Assembly: GCA_934086815.1 (NCBI GenBank)
Contig: CAKOIM010000016.1
Location: forward strand, 1-21,208
Source: an uncultured Bacilli bacterium
GTDB lineage: Bacteria > Bacillota_I > Bacilli_A > RF39 > UBA660
Direction: 5' to 3'
DNA length: 21,208 nucleotides
The notes under the pieces were generated by a model that saw nothing but the letters and a program-made list of their open reading frames with translations, did no database searches and was not told where the DNA came from. Positions 1 to 7,508 of the stretch are shown here, piece by piece. Position 1 is the stretch's first letter. Each line of letters starts with the position of its first letter. A program made the position numbers and the translations under genes.

Positions 1-19
1 CTTCAATCATAATAAAAAG

Positions 20-63
20 AAGTGTAACAATCAACTACATTTCTGTAATTAATTATTACACTT
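20..63 (-). terminator. Long inverted repeat, possible second terminator of the surface protein gene
   Basis: Arms AAGTGTAA (20-27) and TTACACTT (56-63) are perfectly complementary. The 28-nt loop holds a smaller hairpin, TACA-TTTC-TGTA. Read on the minus strand the outer stem is followed by CTTTTTATT, which suits intrinsic termination downstream of the minus-strand gene that ends at 87. The large loop lowers confidence. Confidence 0.4.
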
Positions 64-77
64 TTATAGTACCAAAA

Positions 78-98
78 GAAGATAGATTATCTATCTTC
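78..98 (-). terminator. Hairpin enclosing the stop codon of the surface protein gene
   Basis: GAAGATAGA (78-86) and TCTATCTTC (90-98) form a perfect 9-bp stem. The 3-nt loop is exactly the minus-strand TAA stop codon (87-89). On the minus strand the stem is followed by TTTTGG, a short U-run. Termination is therefore plausible but not strong, and the second inverted repeat further downstream may be the main terminator. Confidence 0.5.
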
Positions 99-1574
99 AT
101 AAATTCCAGTATATTCATAACCTGATAAACTAGTTTTTGTACTCCACTTATATGTTGGAATTCTATGTTTCCATTTTGTTTCTGTTTGTTTATCACTTCT
201 TGTGTAACCACTATATTTTGTAGTATTTTCTGCAGTATCTCTTACACAATTATTTTTATCAACATATGATATATCGAATTTAAGTGGGACAAAATTAATA
301 TTACTATTTATATTACTTGCATAGTATGGTGAAACACCATTTGTATTTCTAACTGCTATTGTAACTTTTGTTCTATAAATTCCACCAGAATAATAAGGAT
401 CATTAACTGCGAATACAAAGTTGTTAGATTTTAATGATGATGCTTTAAATGCAGCTATATTATTTGTTGGAACATTTAAACTAGCATTATTATTTGTCAT
501 ATATAAATCACCAAGATTATTTACATACGCATTATAATCTGAATTTGATGAATCAAAATATGATTTATTAGTTATGTTGAAGTTATCAATATTGTTTGGT
601 AAATTTTTAAATTGAATTTCGTAAGTATATGTTTTGTTACTTTCGTTAGCAAAAACATAACTAGTAGTATAATATGTTCTCGTTTTTTGTTTACAATAAT
701 TGTAAGTTGTTACAGTATATTTTTTGTTTTGTGCATCTTCTGCTGAAGATTTACCATCATTCCAATCAGACCATTTTACATATTTATAATATCTTGTTTT
801 TGTTTTATCCGGTGTTGGAGTCGGCGTTGGTGTTGGCGTATTATTATTGTTATTGTTGTTATTATTATTATTATTATTATTGTTATTATTATTATTGTTG
901 TTGTTACAATTATTATTGCAACAATTGCTTGAACAACTTATTTTAATACTAACTTTTGTTGTTACAGTAGTAGTTGTAGTTGCTGATGTTTGACTAGATG
1001 CTGGTCTTACATAAGTGTTTGTATTACTATAACTATTGTTTTTGCCAGCTGAAGATGTACTTGAATTAGTTGTATAACCATTATCATTTGTACTTGTATC
1101 CACTACAACATCTGAATTAGCTTGATTTTCTTGATTAGCTTTTTCTATTGTTGTTACAATGAAATCAGATTTTTTTCCACAAGTTAAACTAACCTTTAAA
1201 GCATAGTTTCCATCAGCTGTTTTTGTAGCTTGAACATAACTTAAATCAGTATCACATGTTTTACCATCATTAGTAAAATCAATTAATAATTTTTGATTAA
1301 TCATTTGTTCAAGTGTTAATTTTTCAGTTCCTCCAATTTTTTCAGGTAATTTTGAACTAGTAAAATATTCAAATGCAGCCGTTTTCATCGCTGATATATT
1401 ATTAATATAATCTGAATCATTACTAGCAAGTGTATTACCGATACTATTTGATGAGCTGTTTGTTACTCTTATAAATATCCATCCTGCTAAAAATACTATA
1501 GCGGCTAATATTAATAATTTAATTATTAATTGTCCCCAATTAAAACTTAAATGTCTATTTCCTTCTTCGTACAT
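87..1574 (-). CDS. Membrane-anchored, pilin-like surface protein with poly-Asn and Thr-Pro linkers
   Basis: A 495-residue protein. A short polar N-terminus is followed by one hydrophobic helix at about residues 15-36, so the rest should lie outside the cell. Residues about 50-150 (a Tyr/Phe-containing helix, then a strand-rich part with two Cys) resemble the globular part of pseudopilins; this is pattern recognition only. A Ser/Thr/Asn-rich linker follows, then a small Cys cluster, a run of about 22 Asn, five Thr-Pro pairs and a Tyr/Trp-rich C-terminal domain of about 235 residues. The ATG at 1574 has a strong AAAGGGGG ribosome binding site. It is transcribed alone, divergently from uvrA. Function is unknown; adhesin or surface-display protein is the best guess. 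The Asn run is coded by near-perfect AAT/AAC repeats and could vary in length between strains. Confidence 0.8.
   Translation of the reverse strand: MYEEGNRHLSFNWGQLIIKLLILAAIVFLAGWIFIRVTNSSSNSIGNTLASNDSDYINNISAMKTAAFEYFTSSKLPEKIGGTEKLTLEQMINQKLLIDFTNDGKTCDTDLSYVQATKTADGNYALKVSLTCGKKSDFIVTTIEKANQENQANSDVVVDTSTNDNGYTTNSSTSSAGKNNSYSNTNTYVRPASSQTSATTTTTVTTKVSIKISCSSNCCNNNCNNNNNNNNNNNNNNNNNNNNNNTPTPTPTPTPDKTKTRYYKYVKWSDWNDGKSSAEDAQNKKYTVTTYNYCKQKTRTYYTTSYVFANESNKTYTYEIQFKNLPNNIDNFNITNKSYFDSSNSDYNAYVNNLGDLYMTNNNASLNVPTNNIAAFKASSLKSNNFVFAVNDPYYSGGIYRTKVTIAVRNTNGVSPYYASNINSNINFVPLKFDISYVDKNNCVRDTAENTTKYSGYTRSDKQTETKWKHRIPTYKWSTKTSLSGYEYTGIYEDR
841..904. repeat. Imperfect trinucleotide repeat coding poly-Asn
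   Basis: A long run of TTA/TTG triplets on the plus strand reads as AAT/AAC (Asn) codons in the minus-strand surface protein gene. It is followed at about 811-838 by GGTGTT/GGCGTT hexamers coding Thr-Pro pairs. All units are multiples of three, so slippage would change linker length without breaking the reading frame. Confidence 0.9.
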
Positions 1575-1624
1575 AATCGTACCCCCTTTACATTTTGGAA
1601 AATATATCTCCTTTAAGTGCCATT

Positions 1625-1653
1625 ATCTTAACACAAAAGGTTGTAAATGTCAA
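1625..1653 (-). promoter_or_regulatory. Sigma-A promoter of the surface protein gene
   Basis: On the minus strand a perfect -35 TTGACA (plus positions 1648-1653) is separated by 17 nt from a -10 TAAGAT (1625-1630). Transcription should start near 1618, leaving a leader of about 44 nt before the ATG at 1574. Confidence 0.7.
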
Positions 1654-1704
1654 ATGATTTTTCATATGACTAAACGTCCTTTACGCAAGTGTAAAAACGT
1701 TTCA

Positions 1705-1733
1705 TTGACATAAACGAATGTTCGTGATAAATT
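1705..1733 (+). promoter_or_regulatory. Promoter of uvrA
   Basis: A perfect -35 TTGACA (1705-1710), a 17-nt spacer and a -10 TAAATT (1728-1733, four of six consensus bases). The start would lie near 1740. A LexA-like site fills the spacer, so repressor binding would block RNA polymerase. Confidence 0.65.
1711..1724 (+). promoter_or_regulatory. LexA (SOS) box-like operator in the uvrA promoter
   Basis: TAAACGAATGTTCG matches the Bacillus LexA box CGAACnnnnGTTCG at eight of the ten defined bases. The GTTCG half is perfect and the left half is degenerate. An overlapping palindrome, ACGAATGTTCGT, lies at 1714-1725. Its position between -35 and -10, and the known SOS control of uvrA in Bacillus, support the call. 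No lexA gene is visible in the window. Confidence 0.55.
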
Positions 1734-1737
1734 AGAG

Positions 1738-1767
1738 TTGTATTAAATTTTAAAAATGTGTTAGAAT
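1738..1767 (+). promoter_or_regulatory. Possible second uvrA promoter
   Basis: TTGTAT (1738-1743), an 18-nt spacer and TAGAAT (1762-1767). The -10 is good and the -35 weak. The start would be near 1774, only about 5 nt before the AGAGGTG ribosome binding site. It lies outside the LexA-like site and could give basal expression. Confidence 0.35.
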
Positions 1768-1790
1768 ACTAAAAAAAAAGAGGTGTTTTC

Positions 1791-4595
1791 ATGAATAATG
1801 ATAAAATAATAATTAAGGGTGCAAGAGAAAATAACTTGAAAAATATTGATTTAGAAATTCCTAAGAATAAGTTAGTAGTTATGACTGGTGTTTCTGGAAG
1901 CGGAAAAAGTAGTTTAGCTTTTGATACAATTTATGCCGAAGGTCAAAGAAGATACGTTGAAAGTTTATCTGCGTATGCAAGGCAATTTATTGGTGTGAGT
2001 GAAAAACCTGATGTTGATTCTATTGAAGGGTTAAGTCCTTCGATTTCTATTGATCAAAAGTCAACAAATAAAAATCCTCGTTCAACAGTAGGAACGATTA
2101 CTGAAATATATGATTATTTAAGGCTTTTATTCGCAAGAATTGGTAGACCGTATTGTCCAACTCACAATAAGCCTATTAAATCACAAAGCATTGAAGAAAT
2201 GACTAATAAAGTAATGGAATATGTAGACCAAAATGTTTTGATTCTTGCTCCGGTTGTTCATGGAGAAAAAGGGACGCATAAAGAACTGTTCGATGAGTTA
2301 AGAAAAGATGGCTATAGTAAAGTACGAGTAAATGGAAAAATATATAGTTTAAATGAAGAAATAGTTTTAGAAAAAAATAAAAAAGATAATATAGATGTTG
2401 TAATAGATAAAATAAATATAAGTAAAGAAGAATATGGCCGTATTTTTGAAGCCGTGGAAGCCTCTACTAAATTAGCTGATGGTAAAGTAGTTATACAAAC
2501 TAATGATGAAGAAGTTTTTATGAGTGAAAAATATGCTTGTGAAATATGTAATTATTCTATTCCTGAGTTAGAACCTCGTTTATTTTCATTTAATGCTCCG
2601 TATGGTGCTTGCCTAGAATGTAAAGGATTAGGTACAAAATTGCATATTAGTGAAGAGTTATTAATACCAGATAAAAATAAATCAATTATTGAAGGTGCAA
2701 TATCAGCGTTAAGTATGGATTCTACGACTTATTTTACGCAAATTGAAACAGTGTGTAAGCATTATGATATAAATATGTTTGTTCCAATAAAAGATATACC
2801 AAAGGATAAATTAGATTATATACTGTATGGAACTCATGAAATTTTAGAATTTAATTATGTTTCTAAAAATGGAAATACGCGAAGTACTAAAGGTCCTTAT
2901 GAGGGAGTAATACCAAGTCTCGAAAGAAGATATATTGAAACAAAAAGTGGTTGGATAAGAGATTGGTTGTCTGGATTTATGGTTGAAATGGAATGTCCTG
3001 AATGTAAGGGAAAAAGATTGCAAAAATCTGTACTAGCTATATATATTAATGATAAAAACATTTTTGATTTAACGGATATGTCTATTGGCGATTTACTTGT
3101 CTTTATGAAAAATTTAAAGTTGAATACGGAAGAGAAAGAAATAAGTGATTTAATATTAAAAGAAATTGTATCGAGATTGGAGTTTTTAAATAATGTTGGT
3201 TTATCATATTTAACTTTAACTAGAAGCGCTGGAACTCTATCAGGCGGTGAAGCTCAAAGAATAAGGCTTGCAACACAAATTGGATCTAAATTGTCTGGAG
3301 TTTTATATGTCTTAGATGAACCTAGTATAGGATTACATCAAAAGGATAATCAAAAATTAATAAATTCCTTGAAAGAAATGCGAGATTTAGGAAATTCTTT
3401 AATAGTTGTGGAACATGATACTGATACTATGCTTGAAGCTGATTATTTAGTTGATGTTGGACCAGGGGCCGGAGAATTTGGCGGAGAAATTATGGCCGCA
3501 GGAACGCCAAAAGAAGTTATGGAAAATCCTAATAGTTTAACTGGAAAATACTTAAGTGGTAAAGAAAGAATAGAAATACCTAAAAATAGAAGAAAAGGTA
3601 ATGGAAAGAAAATAAGTATTAAAGGAGCAAAAGAAAACAACTTGAAAAACGTAAATGTTGATATCCCTTTAAATGAATTAGTTGTCGTAACAGGCGTTTC
3701 CGGATCAGGTAAATCATCATTAATAAATGAAATTTTGTATAAAAAAGTTGCGAATATGCTTTATAAAAGTAAAGTTGTACCGGGTAAACATAAAGATATA
3801 ATTGGTCTTGAAAATATAGATAAAGTAATTCAAATAACTCAAGATGCAATAGGTAGAACTCCGAGAAGTAACCCGGCTACATATGTAGGCGTATTTGATG
3901 ATATTCGTGATTTATTTGCGAGTACTAAAGATGCTAAAATAAGGGGATATGATAAATCGAGATTTTCCTTTAATGTTAAAGGCGGAAGATGCGAAAATTG
4001 CTGGGGAGATGGTGTGAAAAAAATCGAGATGCACTTTTTAGCTGATGTTTATGTTCCTTGTGATATGTGTAAAGGTAAAAGATATAATAGAGAAACATTG
4101 GAAATTAAATATAAAGGTAAAAATATAAGTGATGTTTTAGATATGCGCGTAAGTGAAGCAATCGTATTTTTTGAAAATGTTCCAAAAATTTACAATAAAT
4201 TAAAAGTTATGATGGATGTCGGACTTTCTTATATAAAATTAGGGCAATCGGCTCCAACATTATCTGGTGGGGAAGCTGGAAGAGTAAAACTTGCTAAGGA
4301 GCTTCAAAAGAAAGCAACCGGTAAATCATTGTTTATTTTAGATGAACCAACTACAGGATTACATACAGATGATATAAAGAAATTAGTAACTATTTTAAAT
4401 AGAATAGTTGATAATGGGGATACAGTTATTGTGATTGAACATAATTTAGATGTTATTAAAGTTGCTGATTATATAATTGACTTAGGTCCGGATGGTGGTA
4501 AATATGGTGGAAAAGTTATTGCTACGGGCCGACCAGAAGAGGTTGCTAAAAATAAAAATTCATATACCGGAGAATTTTTAGCCAAAATATTGTAA
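1791..4595 (+). CDS. uvrA: UvrABC excinuclease subunit A
   Basis: A 934-residue protein, the usual full length for UvrA, the damage-recognition ATPase of nucleotide excision repair. Both ABC modules are complete. The first has Walker A GVSGSGKS at residues 33-40, a CxxC...CxxC zinc site (CEIC and CLEC), the signature LSGGEAQR and Walker B VLDEPS followed by GLH. The second has another GVSGSGKS, a zinc site CENC...CDMC, signature LSGGEAGR and Walker B ILDEPT followed by GLH. The ATG has an AGAGGTG ribosome binding site 5 nt upstream. The promoter carries a LexA-like operator. Its usual upstream partner uvrB is not here, and a divergent surface gene takes that place. A hairpin follows at 4604-4629. 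Assignment is secure. Confidence 0.98.
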   Translation: MNNDKIIIKGARENNLKNIDLEIPKNKLVVMTGVSGSGKSSLAFDTIYAEGQRRYVESLSAYARQFIGVSEKPDVDSIEGLSPSISIDQKSTNKNPRSTVGTITEIYDYLRLLFARIGRPYCPTHNKPIKSQSIEEMTNKVMEYVDQNVLILAPVVHGEKGTHKELFDELRKDGYSKVRVNGKIYSLNEEIVLEKNKKDNIDVVIDKINISKEEYGRIFEAVEASTKLADGKVVIQTNDEEVFMSEKYACEICNYSIPELEPRLFSFNAPYGACLECKGLGTKLHISEELLIPDKNKSIIEGAISALSMDSTTYFTQIETVCKHYDINMFVPIKDIPKDKLDYILYGTHEILEFNYVSKNGNTRSTKGPYEGVIPSLERRYIETKSGWIRDWLSGFMVEMECPECKGKRLQKSVLAIYINDKNIFDLTDMSIGDLLVFMKNLKLNTEEKEISDLILKEIVSRLEFLNNVGLSYLTLTRSAGTLSGGEAQRIRLATQIGSKLSGVLYVLDEPSIGLHQKDNQKLINSLKEMRDLGNSLIVVEHDTDTMLEADYLVDVGPGAGEFGGEIMAAGTPKEVMENPNSLTGKYLSGKERIEIPKNRRKGNGKKISIKGAKENNLKNVNVDIPLNELVVVTGVSGSGKSSLINEILYKKVANMLYKSKVVPGKHKDIIGLENIDKVIQITQDAIGRTPRSNPATYVGVFDDIRDLFASTKDAKIRGYDKSRFSFNVKGGRCENCWGDGVKKIEMHFLADVYVPCDMCKGKRYNRETLEIKYKGKNISDVLDMRVSEAIVFFENVPKIYNKLKVMMDVGLSYIKLGQSAPTLSGGEAGRVKLAKELQKKATGKSLFILDEPTTGLHTDDIKKLVTILNRIVDNGDTVIVIEHNLDVIKVADYIIDLGPDGGKYGGKVIATGRPEEVAKNKNSYTGEFLAKIL

Positions 4596-4603
4596 AATAA
4601 AGT

Positions 4604-4634
4604 TACTATGTCATTTATTTGATATAGTATTTTT
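4604..4634 (+). terminator. Weak intrinsic terminator after uvrA
   Basis: TACTATGTC (4604-4612) pairs with GATATAGTA (4621-4629) with one G-U pair and an 8-nt loop, followed by TTTTT. The stem is AT-rich, so read-through into lgt is likely. The extended -10 of lgt begins right after it. Confidence 0.45.
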
Positions 4635-4642
4635 GATATAAT
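4634..4642 (+). promoter_or_regulatory. Extended -10 promoter of lgt
   Basis: TGATATAAT is a perfect extended -10 (TGn plus TATAAT at 4637-4642). No good -35 is seen 17 nt upstream. The predicted start near 4649 coincides with the AAAGGA ribosome binding site, giving an extremely short leader. Confidence 0.4.
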
Positions 4643-4661
4643 TAATAAAAGGATGGTGCAA

Positions 4662-5471
4662 ATGGATAGATATTTATTTACAATTGGAAATTTTAAAATT
4701 GAGTGGTATTCAGTTTTGATATTAGTTGGGGTAATGTTTGCGATAACATTGATTTTAAAAGAAGCTAAAAGATATAATTATTCTACGGATTTTATGTTTA
4801 ATATGTGCTTTTGGACAATTATTATAGGGATTATTGGAGCTAGATTGTATTATGTTTTGTTTAACTTAAAATTTTATACTAATTTTTGGGACATATTTAA
4901 AATTTGGGAAGGTGGCTTAGCTATTCATGGTGGCTTAATAGCTGGGGCTTTAGTAGTATTAATTTATACAAAGAAATATAATGTTCGAACAATTCGGGTA
5001 TTAGATTTTTTAGCTCCGGCAGTAATACTTGCCCAATGTATAGGTAGATGGGGAAACTTCTTTAATAGTGAAGCTCATGGAGCTGCGACAACTTTGAGTC
5101 ATTTACAAAGTTTACATATACCTGATTTTATAATAGAAGGAATGAATATAGGTGGTGTTTATTATACTCCGACATTTTTATATGAATCTTTATGGTGTTT
5201 TGTTGGTTTTTTATTACTTCTTATTATAAGAAGATTAAAGTATACTAAAGTTGGTCAAGTATTTGCGTTTTATTTAATGTGGTATGGCTTAGGTCGTTTC
5301 ATAGTAGAAGGTATGCGTACGGATTCATTAATGTTCGGAGGCTTTAAAGTTGCTCAAATAGTTTCTATTGGTATGATTTTTATAGGGTTGATTATAATAA
5401 TGATAACGGGAAGAAAAGGTCGTTATGAAGATTTGTATAATCAAGATAGTAATGAAATAGTTAGGTTTTAG
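4662..5471 (+). CDS. lgt: Prolipoprotein diacylglyceryl transferase
   Basis: Lgt transfers the diacylglyceryl group of phosphatidylglycerol to the lipobox Cys of prolipoproteins in the cytoplasmic membrane. The protein has about seven hydrophobic segments and the family landmarks HGGLIAG, the signature GRWGNFFNSEAHG and GRFIVEGMRTD. I chose the ATG at 4662 (269 residues, MDRYLF...) over the ATG at 4653: AAAGGA at 4647-4652 abuts the first ATG but lies about 9 nt from the second. It lies between uvrA and trxB, 8 nt upstream of trxB. In many Firmicutes hprK sits just before lgt; it is missing here. Assignment is secure; the start is likely. Confidence 0.96.
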   Translation: MDRYLFTIGNFKIEWYSVLILVGVMFAITLILKEAKRYNYSTDFMFNMCFWTIIIGIIGARLYYVLFNLKFYTNFWDIFKIWEGGLAIHGGLIAGALVVLIYTKKYNVRTIRVLDFLAPAVILAQCIGRWGNFFNSEAHGAATTLSHLQSLHIPDFIIEGMNIGGVYYTPTFLYESLWCFVGFLLLLIIRRLKYTKVGQVFAFYLMWYGLGRFIVEGMRTDSLMFGGFKVAQIVSIGMIFIGLIIIMITGRKGRYEDLYNQDSNEIVRF

Positions 5472-5479
5472 GTGATTTT

Positions 5480-6355
5480 ATGTATGATATTATTATTGTA
5501 GGTATGGGAATAAGTGGTATAACGGCGGCAATATATGCTAAACGTAGTAATAAAAAAGTTTTGTTATTAGATAAAGGTACTATCGGAGGACTTTTAAATG
5601 TTATCGATAAAGTTAGTAATTACCCAGGGCTTGTAGATATTAGAGGTGTAGATTTTGCAACCAATTTAGAAGAGCAAGTAAAAAACTTAAATATTGAATA
5701 TAAATTAGAAGAAGTTGTTGATGTGGATTTAAAAGAGAATGTAAAAAAAGTAATAACGAAAAATGGAACTTATGAAGGAAAAAAAATAATTTTAGCTATG
5801 GGAAGAAGTCCAAAATACTTGGGTCTTCAAAATGAACAAGAGTTAATAGGTCGTGGGGTATCAACTTGTGCAACTTGTGATGCTTACTTTTATAAAGGTG
5901 CAGATATAGCTGTCGTGGGAACTGGAAATAGTGCTTTGCAAGAGGTGTTATATTTATCTAATATAGTAAATCACATATATCTTTTAAATCGTCGTGATGG
6001 TTTTAGAGGGGATGAGATATTAGTCGAAAAAGTTAAAGAAAACCCTAAAATAGAAATTATTTATAATGTAGAAATTAAGACATTAGAAAGTGAAAAGGGT
6101 ATGTTAAAAAGAGTTGTATTAACTAATGATAAAATAATAGATGTAAGTGGTGTTTTTATTTATATTGGATATAGACCTGCGACTGACTTTTTACCTAAGT
6201 GTTTACTAGATGAAGAGGGGTATGTAAAGATAAATGAAAATTATGAATCATCAATAAAAGGTGTATATGCTATTGGTGATGTTATAAAAAAGGATTTATA
6301 TCAATTAGTAACTGCGGCAAGTGATGGTGCAAATGTAATATTTAAAATGAAATAG
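5480..6355 (+). CDS. trxB: Thioredoxin reductase (NADPH, FAD)
   Basis: A 291-residue flavoprotein that passes electrons from NADPH to thioredoxin in the cytoplasm; slightly shorter than the usual 305-320. The N-terminal FAD-binding motif is VGMGISG, the redox-active CATC is at residues 130-133, the NADPH Rossmann motif is GTGNSA, the NRRDGFR stretch fits the NADPH phosphate site, and the C-terminal FAD contact is AIGDV. The residue after CATCD is Ala where Gly is usual. The start ATG uses a GGTGAT ribosome binding site that overlaps the lgt stop codon, so the two are probably cotranscribed. Its presence next to lgt is conserved in Bacilli. Assignment is secure. Confidence 0.95.
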   Translation: MYDIIIVGMGISGITAAIYAKRSNKKVLLLDKGTIGGLLNVIDKVSNYPGLVDIRGVDFATNLEEQVKNLNIEYKLEEVVDVDLKENVKKVITKNGTYEGKKIILAMGRSPKYLGLQNEQELIGRGVSTCATCDAYFYKGADIAVVGTGNSALQEVLYLSNIVNHIYLLNRRDGFRGDEILVEKVKENPKIEIIYNVEIKTLESEKGMLKRVVLTNDKIIDVSGVFIYIGYRPATDFLPKCLLDEEGYVKINENYESSIKGVYAIGDVIKKDLYQLVTAASDGANVIFKMK

Positions 6356-6380
6356 CATATGAAAGTATGCTATAATTTAT
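6352..6380 (+). terminator. Hairpin at the trxB stop, overlapping a promoter
   Basis: ATAGCATA (6352-6359) and TATGCTAT (6366-6373) form an 8-bp stem with a 6-nt loop and include the trxB stop codon. The tail AATTTATTT is a poor U-run. The 3' arm runs into an extended -10. The hairpin may protect the trxB mRNA end rather than terminate. Confidence 0.35.
6368..6376 (+). promoter_or_regulatory. Extended -10 promoter of the HExxH gene
   Basis: TGCTATAAT is an extended -10 with TATAAT at 6371-6376 and no clear -35. The predicted start (about 6383) falls on the GGTGA ribosome binding site at 6383-6387. Confidence 0.45.
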
Positions 6381-6393
6381 TTGGTGATTTGTT

Positions 6394-7212
6394 TTGAAAA
6401 AAGATCATAGTTTAGAAGTATTAGGAGTTTTAATAATATTAGTATTATTGGCTTTATCAATAAATATATATGAAAATGAATATAAAGAGGATAGTAATTA
6501 TCCAATAAATACGGAAGAATATAAGACTAAGTTGAATAATTTTTCTAATAACTATAGTGTTAATGTAAGTTTTGATGATCCTAGTAATTTAAATGGTGAT
6601 TATGTTATTACACCGATAGATTACTCGAAAAGACAAGAGGCTGTAAGTTATGTCGAAGATTATTTGCTTCTTTTTAATAAAGATTTTTTTAGTCATTTTT
6701 ACGAATATGGAATGTCGGGCTTAGATATATATTTTGCCGATAATATAAGTGGAATTAAAAATGGATATAATACGACTAGTGTTATAGGGCTATCTTTTAT
6801 AAAAAATAATAAGTATATAATGGTAATAAGTTTAAATAGTGATAATAGTGTGACAGAAATTTTAGCTCATGAAACTATGCATATTATAGATTATTACTTA
6901 AATGCAATTTCTTTTAATTATGAATGGGATAAATTAAATCCGGAAGGCTTTTCATATAGTCATACTTATTATAAAAATAATGTATTTAAAGATACAATTA
7001 ATGGTAATTATGATAATGACGCTATTTATTTTGTTGATAATTATTCTAGAAGTAGTGAAAATGAAGATAGGGCAAGGATATTTGAATATATTATATTAAG
7101 AAAAAGTTTAAGTAAATATCCTCATTTAAATAATAAGAAAGAGTATTTAAAAAATGTATTATTAAAAGTATTCCCAGAATTAAATGAGACAAATATTTTT
7201 AAAAATTATTAG
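6394..7212 (+). CDS. Membrane-anchored putative zinc metalloprotease (HExxH)
   Basis: A 272-residue protein starting at TTG with a GGTGAT ribosome binding site 6 nt upstream. Residues about 8-25 form one hydrophobic helix, so the body should be extracytoplasmic. The motif AHETMHIIDYY places HETMH at residues 159-163, the HExxH zincin signature. About 60 residues later SENEDRARIFEY offers Glu222 or Glu224 as the third zinc ligand, the gluzincin arrangement. I do not recognise the exact family; substrate and role are unknown. It is the last gene before the mazE promoter and may share transcription with lgt-trxB. Low G+C and codon use match its neighbours. Confidence 0.7.
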   Translation: MKKDHSLEVLGVLIILVLLALSINIYENEYKEDSNYPINTEEYKTKLNNFSNNYSVNVSFDDPSNLNGDYVITPIDYSKRQEAVSYVEDYLLLFNKDFFSHFYEYGMSGLDIYFADNISGIKNGYNTTSVIGLSFIKNNKYIMVISLNSDNSVTEILAHETMHIIDYYLNAISFNYEWDKLNPEGFSYSHTYYKNNVFKDTINGNYDNDAIYFVDNYSRSSENEDRARIFEYIILRKSLSKYPHLNNKKEYLKNVLLKVFPELNETNIFKNY

Positions 7213-7219
7213 TTATATC

Positions 7220-7248
7220 TTGACTTTAGTTTCTACCTTGTATATATT
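7220..7248 (+). promoter_or_regulatory. Sigma-A promoter of the mazEF-gltX-cysS-uppS operon
   Basis: TTGACT (7220-7225), a 17-nt spacer and TATATT (7243-7248), each five of six consensus bases. The start near 7255 falls at the GGAGGGG ribosome binding site of mazE. I found no other good promoter before uppS. Confidence 0.7.
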
Positions 7249-7268
7249 AATGGTGGAGGGGATAAGTT

Positions 7269-7508
7269 ATGGAAAATAAATTACAAAAATGGGGTAATTC
7301 TAATGGAGTAAGATTACCTAAGGTTTTTTTAGAAAGTTTAAATTTAAAAAGCGGAGATATGGTTAATATCGAAAGAGAGGGGGAAAAAATAGTTATTACG
7401 AAAGCTTTAAATAAAAATACTTTGAAAAGCCGGATAGAAAAATATGACGGTCCGAATATGAGTGGTGAGTTTATTTGGGACGAAGCAAAGGGGAATGAAT
7501 TATGGTAA
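7269..7508 (+). CDS. mazE: MazE-like antitoxin, AbrB/SpoVT swapped-hairpin fold
   Basis: A 79-residue protein. The N-terminal 45 residues (KLQKWGNSNGVRLPK, then LKSGDMVNIEREGEKIVITKA) are a typical MazE/AbrB DNA-binding swapped hairpin; the acidic, aromatic C-terminus (about 50-79) fits the toxin-neutralising tail. It has a strong GGAGGGG ribosome binding site and its own promoter. Its stop overlaps the start of mazF by 7 nt. MazE proteins usually bind their cognate MazF and repress their own promoter, and here that promoter appears also to serve gltX, cysS and uppS. Confidence 0.9.
   Translation: MENKLQKWGNSNGVRLPKVFLESLNLKSGDMVNIEREGEKIVITKALNKNTLKSRIEKYDGPNMSGEFIWDEAKGNELW

Noticed and set aside
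674..946. Plus-strand frame rich in Tyr and Cys opposite the surface protein gene
   Set aside because: Its poly-Tyr is simply the complement of the poly-Asn repeat; the minus-strand frame is long, has a promoter and a ribosome binding site.
3443..3849. Two minus-strand frames inside uvrA
   Set aside because: They lie opposite conserved UvrA coding sequence and have no ribosome binding site or family resemblance.
7213..7268. T-box riboswitch before the tRNA synthetase operon
   Set aside because: Only 56 nt lie upstream of mazE and the promoter occupies them; no stem I, T-box sequence or antiterminator is present there or between mazF and gltX.
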